Source: Pantoea cypripedii
GTDB lineage: Bacteria; Pseudomonadota; Gammaproteobacteria; Enterobacterales; Enterobacteriaceae
Direction: 5' to 3'
Assembly (NCBI RefSeq): GCF_011395035.1
Contig: NZ_CP024768.1
Coordinates: forward strand, 2,269,286 to 2,333,285
DNA length: 64,000 nucleotides
Shown in pieces: positions 15,185 through 24,176 of the stretch. The notes beneath the pieces are model-generated. The model was not told the origin of the DNA and ran no database searches. It worked only from the letters and a program-made list of their open reading frames with translations. Within the stretch, counting starts at the first letter, position 1; the number at the start of each line of letters is the position of its first letter. Position numbers and translations under genes: made by a program.

Positions 15185-15257
15185 GATACAGGGATTACCA
15201 GTTCCCGTATCGGAATTTGTATCGCCTGCGTGACATCAGCAGTCCGGTCGGCAGGCG
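15185..15257 (-). ncRNA. Candidate structured RNA next to attR
   Basis: On the minus strand two stable hairpins follow one another: GCCTGC/GCAGGC arms (15257-15251 with 15229-15223) and GATACGGGA/TCCCTGTATC arms (15211-15203 with 15194-15185). The att hairpin follows. Tandem hairpins of this size recall phage antisense RNAs of the C4/P4-cI type that control immunity. Neither a promoter nor a target was identified, so this is only a candidate. Confidence 0.3.
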
Positions 15258-15959
15258 GCCCGCGATTTTACACTAAGCATAGCAGCGTTAACACCTTTTC
15301 CTTTGCTGCCGATAATAATGCCCATCCCCCCTTTCTCCGGTTTTTCCAGCAAAACACATTCATTCGTATAACTGATGGGTCAACCTCACCGCCCCCTGGC
15401 TGTTACCCCTCAAGCCCCTGAATTTTTGCTCTTTTAAAAACGGGGATATTCACAACAACTTAGTGGTACTTAAACAACCTGATACATTAGCCGCTTTCAA
15501 GACTGATTCGATAGCAGAGGCATCCAGACTTATAGATAATCGCCAATACATAGACTGAAATGCCACGACAAAACAGCAGAAACCACTAATAAAGTGAGTT
15601 AATTAAGACTTATCAGGCCATTAAATAAAAAATTATCAGATTATTAATATTGCACGTTGGATTAAGACTCTATTTTCTGAATTATTTTCCATGAATTAAA
15701 ATTGATGAATTGTTCTGAATAAAAAACTGTGTAAAATTTGAACCTGAAATTTGGTGTGTCGTGATAATAAAAACATCAGCCTTACCATTTAATATCAACT
15801 TACTTACAATTTATTAACGACCATCCTGTAATTTCATTGATAATATAAACCGGCGCGCGCGGGAGTTGTTGCGTTAATTCATTCAGGTACGAATTAAACT
15901 TGCATGCCAAAAATCTTCACCAGGGATTTTACCGGCATGCCTGAATAAAGATCACTATC

Positions 15960-16616
15960 ATGAGAACTTCTCTGCTTTGGCCTGCGCTCGCGTCGCTGGC
16001 ACTGAGCGGTTGTTCCGTGGGCCATACTGAGTATAGTCGTGCGGCGCTGCAACACGTTGATATGAGCGTGACCGGCATCCCGACTGTACTGGGTTTAGGT
16101 GTCCTCGGCACAACCATCCCCTTAACGCCGGAATACAGTCTGACGGCGGCTCACGTCGCAACGACCGCCGTGCAGCGTGTAAAGGCTTATCATCCCTATT
16201 GTGATGTTGCCATTATTTATCACAAGAACGATCCTAAGACGTTGGTTAAATTCCGCAAAAGTGCAATCGGCGAACCGGTTAAGATGTACGGTTACAGTTT
16301 TATTTCTGCTATGCCCGTTGAATCAAGTGGCGTGAATTTAGCGCGTACCGCAATCAATAATCACTGGAATAAAAAACCCTGCGTAGCGATGGCGACAAAT
16401 GCTGGCGTGGTACAGGGAATGTCAGGTGGCGCGGTATATAATGCCGACCAAACCATGGCAGGCGTTATTGTCGGATATAGCCATGAAATCGATAATATTC
16501 GTAGTGGTAAAACCGTATTAAAAGATGTCTCGCTCTATATTCCGTATGGCGAATTCAGAACCTGGCTGGAAACCAATATTGGCCAGACGCCTGAGACGAC
16601 GCCCGGCCACGCATAG
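15960..16616 (+). CDS. Trypsin-like serine protease lipoprotein
   Basis: 218 residues. The N-terminus MRTSLLWPALASLALSGC is a lipoprotein signal peptide with lipobox LSGC, so the mature protein should be anchored through Cys18. A full chymotrypsin-fold triad is visible: His65 in LTAAHVA, Asp82 in CDVAII, and Ser155 in GMSGGAVY. The protein is therefore likely an active envelope protease or a DegP-like quality-control enzyme without PDZ domains; its substrate is unknown. It is convergent with yciO, whose stop abuts its own, and follows the AT-rich gap next to attR. The gene is not at this place in E. coli. Confidence 0.75.
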   Translation: MRTSLLWPALASLALSGCSVGHTEYSRAALQHVDMSVTGIPTVLGLGVLGTTIPLTPEYSLTAAHVATTAVQRVKAYHPYCDVAIIYHKNDPKTLVKFRKSAIGEPVKMYGYSFISAMPVESSGVNLARTAINNHWNKKPCVAMATNAGVVQGMSGGAVYNADQTMAGVIVGYSHEIDNIRSGKTVLKDVSLYIPYGEFRTWLETNIGQTPETTPGHA

Positions 16617-17237
16617 TTACTGGAAGGGGCGAATATCGCCGACGCCTTCGCGCACGATCACTGGAGCATCGCTGGTGAGATCGACCACCGTGGTCGGCTG
16701 CTGTCCCAGCGTACCGCCATCAATGATCAGATCCACCAGCTTGCCGATGCTGTGCTGGATCTCTTCCGGGTCAGATTCGGTGAAATCATTACCCGGCAGC
16801 ATCAGCGAGGTAGACATCATCGGCTCATTGAGTGCCTCCAGCAGCGCCAGCGCCACAGGGTTTGACGGCACACGCAAACCAATGGTTTTACGTTTATCGT
16901 TCATCAAGCGACGTGGCACTTCTTTGGTCGCTTTCAAGATAAAGGTGTAATTACCGGGCGTATTATTTTTGATGATACGAAACGCCGAGTTATCCACCTG
17001 CGAATACGTCGAGAGTTCTGACAGATCACGACACATCAGGGTGAAATTGTGGTGCCCATCCAGCTGCCGGATACGGCAGATGCGCTCCATGGCATTTTTC
17101 TCTTCGAGACGACAACCCAGCGCATAACCGGAATCGGTTGGATAGACAATAACGCCGCCTTTGTTGAGATAGTCAACCGCCTGGTTGACCAGACGCGGCT
17201 GCGGATTATCCGGGTGAATATGGAACAGTTGACTCAT
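16617..17237 (-). CDS. yciO: YciO, Sua5/YrdC-family protein
   Basis: A 206-residue protein of the YrdC/Sua5 fold, known for threonylcarbamoyl-AMP synthesis in TsaC; the specific role of YciO is less certain. Family signatures include GGVIVYPTDSGYALGC, KNAMERICRIRQLD and TIGLRVPSNPVALALLEAL, with the nucleotide-binding basic groove residues in the N-terminal half. It is 12 bp downstream of trpH on the same strand, the same pairing as in E. coli. Confidence 0.95.
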   Translation of the reverse strand: MSQLFHIHPDNPQPRLVNQAVDYLNKGGVIVYPTDSGYALGCRLEEKNAMERICRIRQLDGHHNFTLMCRDLSELSTYSQVDNSAFRIIKNNTPGNYTFILKATKEVPRRLMNDKRKTIGLRVPSNPVALALLEALNEPMMSTSLMLPGNDFTESDPEEIQHSIGKLVDLIIDGGTLGQQPTTVVDLTSDAPVIVREGVGDIRPFQ

Positions 17238-17249
17238 AAAAACCTCATA

Positions 17250-18134
17250 TCACCTGTCTGCTGGAACCAGATCAGGCGCAAGTGCGGGAAAACGTTCCCA
17301 GATCGGTTCGACACCGCCGGGTAACCACAACTTACGCCCCAACTCGATCCACGGACAGGGTTGGTGAAAATCAGATCCCTGCGACGCCGCCAGCTGATGA
17401 TCGCGTGCATAGGTTGCCAGCTGACTACGTTCGTTCGGTGCCTGCTGGCATTGCGCCACTTCCATGGCGTCGCCACCCACTGCAGCAAAATGGGCAATCA
17501 GTCGTTTCAGCCATTTGCCGGAAAGACCATAACGCCCAGGGTGGGCCAGCACGGCATAGCCACCGGAATCATGAATTGCATCAATGGCTTGTTTAATTGT
17601 ACACCATTGCGGAGGCACATAGCCGGTTTTCCCACGCGCCAGGTAGTTCTTAAACACCTGGGCCAGGTTGTCCGCTTTACCGATTTCAACTAAATAGCGG
17701 GCAAAATGACCACGGGTAATCACTCCCCCCTGCGCCAGACGTTGCGCGCCCGCCAGTGCATCAGGAATACGTGCGCGCTCCAGGCGCTCCGCAATCAGGT
17801 GTGCCCGATCAATGCGGCATTGATGTTGTTGCGCCAGAAATTGCGTCAGCTGAGGATGCTGGCAATCCACATGCAGTCCAACAATATGGATTTCATGATT
17901 CTCCCACAGGGTGGACGCTTCCAGCCCGGCCACCACCTTCAGCGGCAGCGCCTGTTCCAGCGCCGTCAATTGTGCTTCCGCCACTCCGGCAACGGTGTCG
18001 TGATCGGTAATAGCGAGCACACCAACACGCATCTCTGCCGCGCGCTGCACCAGCGCCGCAGGGGTGAGCAGGCCATCAGACGCCAGCGTGTGGCTGTGTA
18101 AATCGTAAAGGGGAAAACGGGGGATGTCCGTCAA
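17250..18134 (-). CDS. rnm: RNase AM / PHP-domain 5'-3' exonuclease
   Basis: 294 residues of the PHP phosphoesterase family (formerly yciV/trpH). Metal-binding motifs are visible: YDLHSHTLASDG, ITDHDTVAG, GLEAS, IHIVGLHVD, HPGRYG, and SDFHQP at the C-terminus. In E. coli the enzyme trims the 5' ends of 5S and other rRNAs and degrades short RNA from the 5' end. It is divergent from the trp operon across the trp promoter region and is followed closely by yciO. Confidence 0.95.
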   Translation of the reverse strand: MTDIPRFPLYDLHSHTLASDGLLTPAALVQRAAEMRVGVLAITDHDTVAGVAEAQLTALEQALPLKVVAGLEASTLWENHEIHIVGLHVDCQHPQLTQFLAQQHQCRIDRAHLIAERLERARIPDALAGAQRLAQGGVITRGHFARYLVEIGKADNLAQVFKNYLARGKTGYVPPQWCTIKQAIDAIHDSGGYAVLAHPGRYGLSGKWLKRLIAHFAAVGGDAMEVAQCQQAPNERSQLATYARDHQLAASQGSDFHQPCPWIELGRKLWLPGGVEPIWERFPALAPDLVPADR

Positions 18135-18201
18135 GATAACTCCAGCAACTGCATAAACCGGCAGGCATGATAACGATTTTGCCCTGAACTGAAAAAGGGT
18201 A

Positions 18202-18243
18202 TTGACTTTTTTCAGCCGAACCAGTTAACTAGTACACAAGTTC
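18202..18243 (+). promoter_or_regulatory. trp promoter and TrpR operator
   Basis: TTGACT (18202-18207), a 17-bp spacer and TTAACT (18225-18230). Overlapping the -10, GAACCAGTTAACTAGTACAC matches the E. coli trp operator core (GAACTAGTTAACTAGTACGC) in 18 of 20 positions, so TrpR repression with tryptophan is expected. Confidence 0.9.
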
Positions 18244-18264
18244 ACACGTAACGGGTATTTAATC

Positions 18265-18348
18265 ATGGCTGTTGTTCATACGCATTCAAATGGTTGGTGG
18301 CGCGATGTTCCCGAACACGGGCGACGTCGTCGTGCACAACTTGCGTAA
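18265..18348 (+). CDS. trpL: trp leader peptide
   Basis: A 27-codon open frame starting at ATG 18265, with two adjacent Trp codons (18295-18300) followed by Arg, the WWR arrangement of enterobacterial trp leaders. Ribosome stalling at these codons when charged tRNA-Trp is scarce should prevent the downstream terminator from forming. The peptide is about twice as long as the 14-residue E. coli leader, with a basic tail (RRRRAQLA). It begins about 30 bases after the expected transcription start, which fits a leader transcript. Confidence 0.8.
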   Translation: MAVVHTHSNGWWRDVPEHGRRRRAQLA

Positions 18349-18365
18349 ACGCTGTGCAGATACCT

Positions 18366-18393
18366 AAGCCCGCCACCGAGCGGGCTTTTTTTT
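18366..18393 (+). terminator. trp attenuator terminator
   Basis: AGCCCGC pairs with GCGGGCT around CACCGA, followed by an uninterrupted run of T residues. It lies between the trpL stop and trpE, the position of the attenuator. Confidence 0.9.
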
Positions 18394-18416
18394 GAGCTAA
18401 ATTCAGAGAAATCATC

Positions 18417-19979
18417 ATGCCAAATGCGAAACCTACATTGAAGTTGATTACCGGCACCGCGCCCTACCGCGAAGATCCGGCCGCAGTGTTTCATCAGTTA
18501 TGCGGCGCACGTCCGGCAACCTTGCTGCTCGAATCCGCCGATATCGACAGTAAACGTAACCTGAAAAGTCTGTTAATCGTTGATAGCGCCCTGCGCATCA
18601 GCGCGCTGGGCAACGTGGTCACCATTCAGGCGCTGTCGGAAAATGGTCGGGCGCTGCTGGCACTGCTGGATGAAGCTTTGCCACAGACGGTGCGCATTGA
18701 GGTGCGCCCGGATGGCCGTGAACTGCACTTCCCACAGCCACAGGATTTACAGGATGAAGATTCCCGTCTGAAAGCGTTGTCGGTATTTGATGCGCTGCGC
18801 CTGATCCCCCAACTGGTGCAAAGCCCGGTGGAGGAACGTGAAGCCATGTTCCTGGGGGGGTTGTTTGCCTACGACCTGGTGGCGGGATTTGAAGAGCTTC
18901 CGGCGTTGCAGAATGACCAGCGTTGCCCGGATTACTGTTTCTATCTGGCGGAGACCCTGCTGGTGATTGACCATCAGGAACGCAGCGCACGCCTGCAAGC
19001 CAGCCTGTTCTGTCCGTCCACCAGCGAGTTCCAGCGCTTGCAAAGCCGTATCGAGCAATTACGCGGGCAGATGACGCAGGCCGCCCCTGCTCTGCCGGTG
19101 CAGACGGTGGAACATATGGTGTTAAGCACCAACCAAAGTGATGAGGTTTACTGCAACGTTGTCAGCCAGATGCAGGAAGCGATTCGCATTGGCGAGATTT
19201 TCCAGGTCGTGCCATCACGCCGTTTCTCACTGCCGTGCCCGTCACCGCTGGCGGCTTATGACACGCTGAAGAACAGCAATCCCAGCCCTTATATGTTCTT
19301 TATGCAGGACCAGGATTTCGCGCTGTTCGGTGCCTCGCCGGAAAGCTCGCTGAAATACGACGCCACCAGCCGCCAGATTGAAATCTATCCGATCGCCGGT
19401 ACCCGTCCTCGCGGTCGTCATGCCGATGGTTCGCTGGATCGCGATCTGGATAGCCGTATCGAACTGGAGATGCGTACAGACCATAAAGAACTCGCCGAGC
19501 ATCTGATGTTGGTGGACCTGGCACGTAACGATTTGGCGCGCATCTGCGTACCCGGCAGCCGTTATGTGGCGGACCTGACCAGCGTGGATCGCTACACCTT
19601 TGTGATGCACCTGGTCTCACGCGTCGTCGGTACGCTGCGTCATGATCTTGACGTGCTGCACGCTTATCGCGCCGTGATGAATATGGGCACCCTGAGCGGC
19701 GCACCCAAAGTTCGCGCCATGCAACTGATTGCCAACGCCGAAGGCACACGCCGCGGCAGCTACGGCGGCGCAGTGGGTTACTTCACCGCGCATGGCGATC
19801 TCGACACCTGTATCGTTATCCGTTCGGCCTGGGTAGAGGATGGTGTTGCCACCGTGCAGGCCGGAGCCGGTGTGGTGCTGGATTCGCAACCCCAGGCGGA
19901 AGCCGACGAAAGCCGTAATAAAGCCCGCGCCGTGCTGCGCGCTATTGCCACCGCCCATCACTGCAAGGAGATCTTCTGA
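18417..19979 (+). CDS. trpE: Anthranilate synthase component I
   Basis: 520 residues, as in E. coli TrpE. It converts chorismate to anthranilate with ammonia from TrpG. Family signatures are the feedback-inhibition motif LLLESADI (the LLES element that binds tryptophan) near residue 40, and the chorismate-binding C-terminal half with PIAGTRPRGR, DLARNDLARI and LSGAPKVRAM. It is the first structural gene of the operon, 24 bp after the attenuator T run. Its stop overlaps the trpG start by one base, coupling synthesis of the two subunits. Confidence 0.98.
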   Translation: MPNAKPTLKLITGTAPYREDPAAVFHQLCGARPATLLLESADIDSKRNLKSLLIVDSALRISALGNVVTIQALSENGRALLALLDEALPQTVRIEVRPDGRELHFPQPQDLQDEDSRLKALSVFDALRLIPQLVQSPVEEREAMFLGGLFAYDLVAGFEELPALQNDQRCPDYCFYLAETLLVIDHQERSARLQASLFCPSTSEFQRLQSRIEQLRGQMTQAAPALPVQTVEHMVLSTNQSDEVYCNVVSQMQEAIRIGEIFQVVPSRRFSLPCPSPLAAYDTLKNSNPSPYMFFMQDQDFALFGASPESSLKYDATSRQIEIYPIAGTRPRGRHADGSLDRDLDSRIELEMRTDHKELAEHLMLVDLARNDLARICVPGSRYVADLTSVDRYTFVMHLVSRVVGTLRHDLDVLHAYRAVMNMGTLSGAPKVRAMQLIANAEGTRRGSYGGAVGYFTAHGDLDTCIVIRSAWVEDGVATVQAGAGVVLDSQPQAEADESRNKARAVLRAIATAHHCKEIF

Positions 19980-20560
19980 TGGCCGATATCCTGCTGCTCG
20001 ATAATATCGACTCCTTTACTTACAACCTCGTTGATCAGCTGCGGACCTTCGGCCACAACGTGGTGATCTACCGTAACAATCTGCCCGCCGAACTGCTGAT
20101 TGAGCGTTTGCAGCAGATGGAAAACCCGGTGCTGATGCTGTCTCCAGGCCCTGGCGCACCGAAAGATGCCGGTTGTATGCCTGAACTGTTGCAGACGTTA
20201 CGTGGCCGTCTGCCGATTATCGGCATCTGCCTCGGACATCAGGCGATTGTTGAAGCCTACGGCGGTCATGTCGGCCAGGCGGGTGAGATTCTGCACGGGA
20301 AAGCCTCGTCGATTACCCATGATGGGATCGGCATGTTTGCCGGCCTGAGCAATCCACTGCCGGTGGCGCGTTATCACTCGCTGGTTGGCAGCAATACCCC
20401 CGCTGAACTGACGGTAAATGCCAGCTACAACGGCATGGTGATGGCCGTGCGCCACGATGCCGACCGCGTGTGCGGTTTCCAGTTCCATCCTGAATCTATT
20501 CTGACCACCCAGGGCGCACGTTTGTTAGAACAAACGCTGGCCTGGGCGCTGGCGAAGTAA
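19979..20560 (+). CDS. trpG: Anthranilate synthase component II, glutamine amidotransferase
   Basis: A 193-residue class I glutamine amidotransferase with motifs LSPGPGAPKDAG (oxyanion strand), GICLGHQAI containing the catalytic Cys, and FQFHPESI with the His-Glu pair. It supplies ammonia to TrpE. It stands alone here, whereas E. coli and Salmonella fuse it to TrpD; the free form occurs in Serratia, Erwinia and Pantoea. One-base overlap with trpE; 13 bp gap before trpD. Confidence 0.98.
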   Translation: MADILLLDNIDSFTYNLVDQLRTFGHNVVIYRNNLPAELLIERLQQMENPVLMLSPGPGAPKDAGCMPELLQTLRGRLPIIGICLGHQAIVEAYGGHVGQAGEILHGKASSITHDGIGMFAGLSNPLPVARYHSLVGSNTPAELTVNASYNGMVMAVRHDADRVCGFQFHPESILTTQGARLLEQTLAWALAK

Positions 20561-20573
20561 TAGGGAGATAATG

Positions 20574-21572
20574 ATGCAAGCAATTCTGGAAAAACTTTAT
20601 CAGGCCCAGACACTGACCCAGGCCGAGAGCCATCAGCTGTTTAGCGCCATTATTACCGGTCAGTTAGAACCGACTCAGCTGGCAGCAGCGTTAATCGCCA
20701 TGAAAGTGCGCGGTGAACGCCCGGAAGAGATCGCTGGCGCGGCCTCCGCACTGCTGGAAGATGCCAAACCCTTCCCGCGTCCGGATTACACCTTTGCCGA
20801 TATCGTCGGTACCGGTGGCGATGGCAGCAACAGTATCAATATTTCCACTGCCAGTGCTTTTGTCGCGGCCACCTGTGGGCTGAAAGTGGCAAAACATGGT
20901 AACCGCAGCGTATCGAGCAAATCCGGTTCATCCGACCTGCTGGCAGCGTTCGGCATCAATCTGGATATGCCCGCAGAACAGGCGCGGCGTGCGCTGGATG
21001 ATCTGAATGTGTGTTTCCTGTTTGCCCCGCAGTATCACAGCGGTTTCCGCCATGCGATGCCGGTGCGCCAGCAGTTGAAAACCCGCACGTTGTTTAACGT
21101 ACTTGGCCCGTTGATCAATCCAGCGCGTCCACCGCTGGCGGTAATCGGCGTCTATAGCGCGGAGCTGGTGCTGCCCATTGCCCAGACGCTGAAAGTACTC
21201 GGCTACCAACGTGCCGCCGTGGTGCATGGTGGTGGTATGGATGAAGTGGCGCTGCACAGCCCGACTCAGGTGGCTGAACTGCGCGACGGTGAAATCACCG
21301 GCTATCAGCTGACCCCGGAAGACTTCGGTTTCCGTTATCACGACAAAGAAGCCCTGGCTGGCGGCACCCCGGAAGAAAACCGTGACATTCTCACGCGTTT
21401 ACTCCAGGGTAAAGGCCAGCAGGCCCACGAGGAAGCGGTTGCAGTCAACGTGGCGATGCTGCTGAAAGTATTTGGTAATGAAGATTTGCGTGACAATGCG
21501 CAGCGTGCCCTTACCGCGATTCGCAGCGGCCAGGCATACGAACGTGTTGTCGCCCTGGCAGCGAGAGGATGA
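20574..21572 (+). CDS. trpD: Anthranilate phosphoribosyltransferase
   Basis: 332 residues from the second of two adjacent ATGs (20574), which is better spaced from AGGGAG than the first (20571). It transfers phosphoribose from PRPP to anthranilate. The family PRPP-binding loop is GTGGDGSNSINIST, followed by KHGNRSVSSKSGSSD and GPLINPARP. It is not fused to trpG. It ends two bases before the trpCF start. Confidence 0.97.
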   Translation: MQAILEKLYQAQTLTQAESHQLFSAIITGQLEPTQLAAALIAMKVRGERPEEIAGAASALLEDAKPFPRPDYTFADIVGTGGDGSNSINISTASAFVAATCGLKVAKHGNRSVSSKSGSSDLLAAFGINLDMPAEQARRALDDLNVCFLFAPQYHSGFRHAMPVRQQLKTRTLFNVLGPLINPARPPLAVIGVYSAELVLPIAQTLKVLGYQRAAVVHGGGMDEVALHSPTQVAELRDGEITGYQLTPEDFGFRYHDKEALAGGTPEENRDILTRLLQGKGQQAHEEAVAVNVAMLLKVFGNEDLRDNAQRALTAIRSGQAYERVVALAARG

Positions 21573-21573
21573 G

Positions 21574-22941
21574 ATGAGCATTAAGGGAACCGTGTTAGAA
21601 AAAATTGTACTGGATAAAGCGGTATGGGTGGAAGCGCGTAAAGCGCAGCAGCCACTGACAACCTTCCAGAACAGCCTGCAACCGGCCGAACGCCATTTTT
21701 ACGATGCGCTGCGCGGTACGCGTACTGCTTTTATTCTGGAATGCAAAAAAGCCTCTCCGTCGAAGGGTTTGATTCGCGAAGACTTTGATCCCGCCGCCAT
21801 CGCCGGTATCTATCGTCATTATGCTTCCGCGGTATCAGTGCTGACTGATGAGAAATATTTCCAGGGCAACTTCGAATTTCTGCCCATCGTCAGTGCGGCG
21901 ATTACCCAGCCAGTGCTGTGCAAAGATTTTATCATCGACCCCTACCAGATTTACCTGGCACGTCATTATCAGGCCGATGCCATCCTGTTGATGCTTTCGG
22001 TGCTGGATGATGACCAATATCGCCAGCTGGCTGCCGTGGCCCACAGCCTGAAAATGGGCATTCTGACTGAGGTCAGCAATGAAGAGGAGCTGGAGCGCGC
22101 CATTGCGCTGGAAGCGAAGGTGGTCGGTATCAATAACCGCGATCTGCGCGATCTGTCGATTGACCTGAATCGCACGCGCCAGCTGGCACCTCGACTGGGC
22201 CATGGCGTGACGGTGATTAGCGAGTCCGGCATTCATAATTATGCCCAGGTACGCGAGCTGAGTCATTTTGCTAATGGTTTCCTGATTGGCTCCGCCCTGA
22301 TGGAAGAAGACGACCTCAATTCTGCGGTACGTCGCGTGCTGATGGGGGCGAACAAAGTGTGTGGCCTGACTCGCGCGGAAGATGCCCGTGTCGCGCATGA
22401 AGCCGGAGCCATCTATGGCGGTGTGATTTTCGCCAGCGGTTCACCGCGCCAGGTCAGTAGCGAGCAGGCTCAGGCAGTGATGGCCGCTGCGCCATTGAAA
22501 TACGTCGGCGTGTTCCGTAATAACAGCATCAGTGACATTGTCACGCAGGCCACGACGCTGAAATTGTTTGCGGTTCAGTTGCACGGTGATGAAGACCCGG
22601 CATTCGTTGCCGAATTGCGCCAGGCGCTGCCGGACAACGTGCAGATCTGGAAAGCGCTCAGCATCAAAGACACGTTGCCCGCTCGCGACTGGCCACACGT
22701 CGACCGTTATGTGTTTGATAATGGCCAGGGCGGCACCGGCCAGCGTTTCGACTGGTCACTGTTACAGGGGCAGAAGCTGGACAACGTGCTGCTGGCGGGT
22801 GGATTGAGCGCCGACAACTGCGTCGAAGCCGCCCAGCTCGGTTGTGCCGGACTTGACTTCAACTCTGGTGTGGAATCGGCCCCCGGCATTAAAGATGCCA
22901 GCAAGATTGCCGCCGTTTTCCGCACGTTACGCGCCTATTAA
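21574..22941 (+). CDS. trpCF: Fused indole-3-glycerol-phosphate synthase / phosphoribosylanthranilate isomerase
   Basis: 455 residues from the ATG at 21574; a longer frame extends upstream inside trpD but is not the start. The N-terminal half is indole-glycerol-phosphate synthase (ECKKASPSKGLIRED, LCKDFIIDPYQI, VGINNRDLRDLSIDL, SESGI). The C-terminal half from about residue 257 is PRA isomerase (KVCGLTRAEDA, VGVFRNNS, LAGGLSADNC). The fusion is typical of Enterobacterales. The two half reactions are consecutive steps, with PRA isomerase acting first. Confidence 0.97.
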   Translation: MSIKGTVLEKIVLDKAVWVEARKAQQPLTTFQNSLQPAERHFYDALRGTRTAFILECKKASPSKGLIREDFDPAAIAGIYRHYASAVSVLTDEKYFQGNFEFLPIVSAAITQPVLCKDFIIDPYQIYLARHYQADAILLMLSVLDDDQYRQLAAVAHSLKMGILTEVSNEEELERAIALEAKVVGINNRDLRDLSIDLNRTRQLAPRLGHGVTVISESGIHNYAQVRELSHFANGFLIGSALMEEDDLNSAVRRVLMGANKVCGLTRAEDARVAHEAGAIYGGVIFASGSPRQVSSEQAQAVMAAAPLKYVGVFRNNSISDIVTQATTLKLFAVQLHGDEDPAFVAELRQALPDNVQIWKALSIKDTLPARDWPHVDRYVFDNGQGGTGQRFDWSLLQGQKLDNVLLAGGLSADNCVEAAQLGCAGLDFNSGVESAPGIKDASKIAAVFRTLRAY

Positions 22942-22985
22942 TTTCTCTTGCCCGCCGGAGCGGGCTGGATAAGGAAGATGAGAAG

Positions 22986-24176
22986 ATGACGTTACTGAAT
23001 CCCTATTTTGGCGAATTTGGCGGGCAGTATGTGCCGCAAATCCTGATGCCGGCATTGCGTCAGCTGGAGGCCGCTTTTGTTGAGGCCCAGCGCGATCCGG
23101 AATTTCAGGCAGAATTTACTGACCTGCTGAAAAACTATGCAGGTCGCCCCACCGCACTGACGTTGTGCCGCAACCTGACCAAAGGCAGCAAAACCCGCCT
23201 GTATTTGAAACGTGAAGATCTGCTGCACGGTGGCGCGCATAAAACTAACCAGGTTCTGGGCCAGGCGTTGCTGGCGAAACGCATGGGTAAGAACGAAATC
23301 ATTGCGGAAACCGGAGCGGGTCAGCATGGTGTTGCCTCAGCGCTGGCGTGTGCGTTGCTGGGAATGAAGTGCCGCATTTATATGGGTGCGAAGGACGTCG
23401 AACGTCAGTCACCTAATGTGTTCCGTATGCGTCTGATGGGTGCTGAAGTCATTCCGGTACACAGCGGCTCGGCTACGCTGAAAGATGCCTGTAACGAAGC
23501 CCTGCGCGACTGGTCTGGCAGCTATGAAACCGCTCACTATATGCTGGGCACCGCTGCCGGTCCGCACCCGTTCCCGACCATCGTGCGCGAATTCCAGCGC
23601 ATGATCGGCGAAGAGACCAAAGCGCAGATTCTTGAAAAAGAAGGACGTCTGCCGGATGCAGTGCTGGCCTGTGTCGGTGGCGGTTCGAACGCCATTGGTA
23701 TGTTTGCTGATTTTATCGATGAAACCAGCGTCGGCCTGATCGGCGTGGAACCGGCAGGCCACGGTATCGAAACCGGCGAACACGGCGCACCGCTGAAACA
23801 TGGTCGCGTGGGGATCTACTTCGGCATGAAAGCGCCGATGATGCAGACCGAAGAAGGACAGATTGAAGAGTCCTACTCTATCTCTGCCGGTCTCGACTTC
23901 CCGTCCGTCGGCCCACAGCACGCCCATCTCAACAGCATCGGACGTGCCGAATATGTGTCGATTACCGATGACGAAGCACTGGATGCCTTTAAACAGCTGT
24001 CCCGTTCAGAAGGTATTATTCCGGCTCTGGAGTCCTCCCATGCGCTGGCCCATGCGCTGAAGATGATCCGCGAGAATCCGGAAAAAGAACAGCTGCTGGT
24101 GGTTAACCTGTCCGGCCGCGGTGATAAAGATATTTTCACCGTTCACGATATTCTGAAAGCGAAGGGAGAGATCTGA
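22986..24176 (+). CDS. trpB: Tryptophan synthase beta subunit
   Basis: A 396-residue PLP enzyme. The PLP lysine lies in REDLLHGGAHKTNQVLGQALL; the phosphate-binding loop is CVGGGSNAIGMF. The N-terminus starts NPYFGEFGGQYVPQIL as in all TrpB. It joins indole and serine to make tryptophan. It overlaps trpA by one base (TGATG). Confidence 0.98.
   Translation: MTLLNPYFGEFGGQYVPQILMPALRQLEAAFVEAQRDPEFQAEFTDLLKNYAGRPTALTLCRNLTKGSKTRLYLKREDLLHGGAHKTNQVLGQALLAKRMGKNEIIAETGAGQHGVASALACALLGMKCRIYMGAKDVERQSPNVFRMRLMGAEVIPVHSGSATLKDACNEALRDWSGSYETAHYMLGTAAGPHPFPTIVREFQRMIGEETKAQILEKEGRLPDAVLACVGGGSNAIGMFADFIDETSVGLIGVEPAGHGIETGEHGAPLKHGRVGIYFGMKAPMMQTEEGQIEESYSISAGLDFPSVGPQHAHLNSIGRAEYVSITDDEALDAFKQLSRSEGIIPALESSHALAHALKMIRENPEKEQLLVVNLSGRGDKDIFTVHDILKAKGEI

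Larger units (their letters stand above)
15073..15959. other. Gap with attR, hairpin-rich segment and AT-rich promoter region
   Basis: An 887-bp stretch without a convincing gene. It contains the integrase promoter, the right 18-bp repeat, three consecutive hairpins (15153-15257) and then about 500 bp of AT-rich DNA leading to the lipoprotein gene at 15960. Comparison with E. coli predicts rluB to the left of yciO. It is absent here, so the insertion has probably displaced it beyond the window. Confidence 0.5.
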
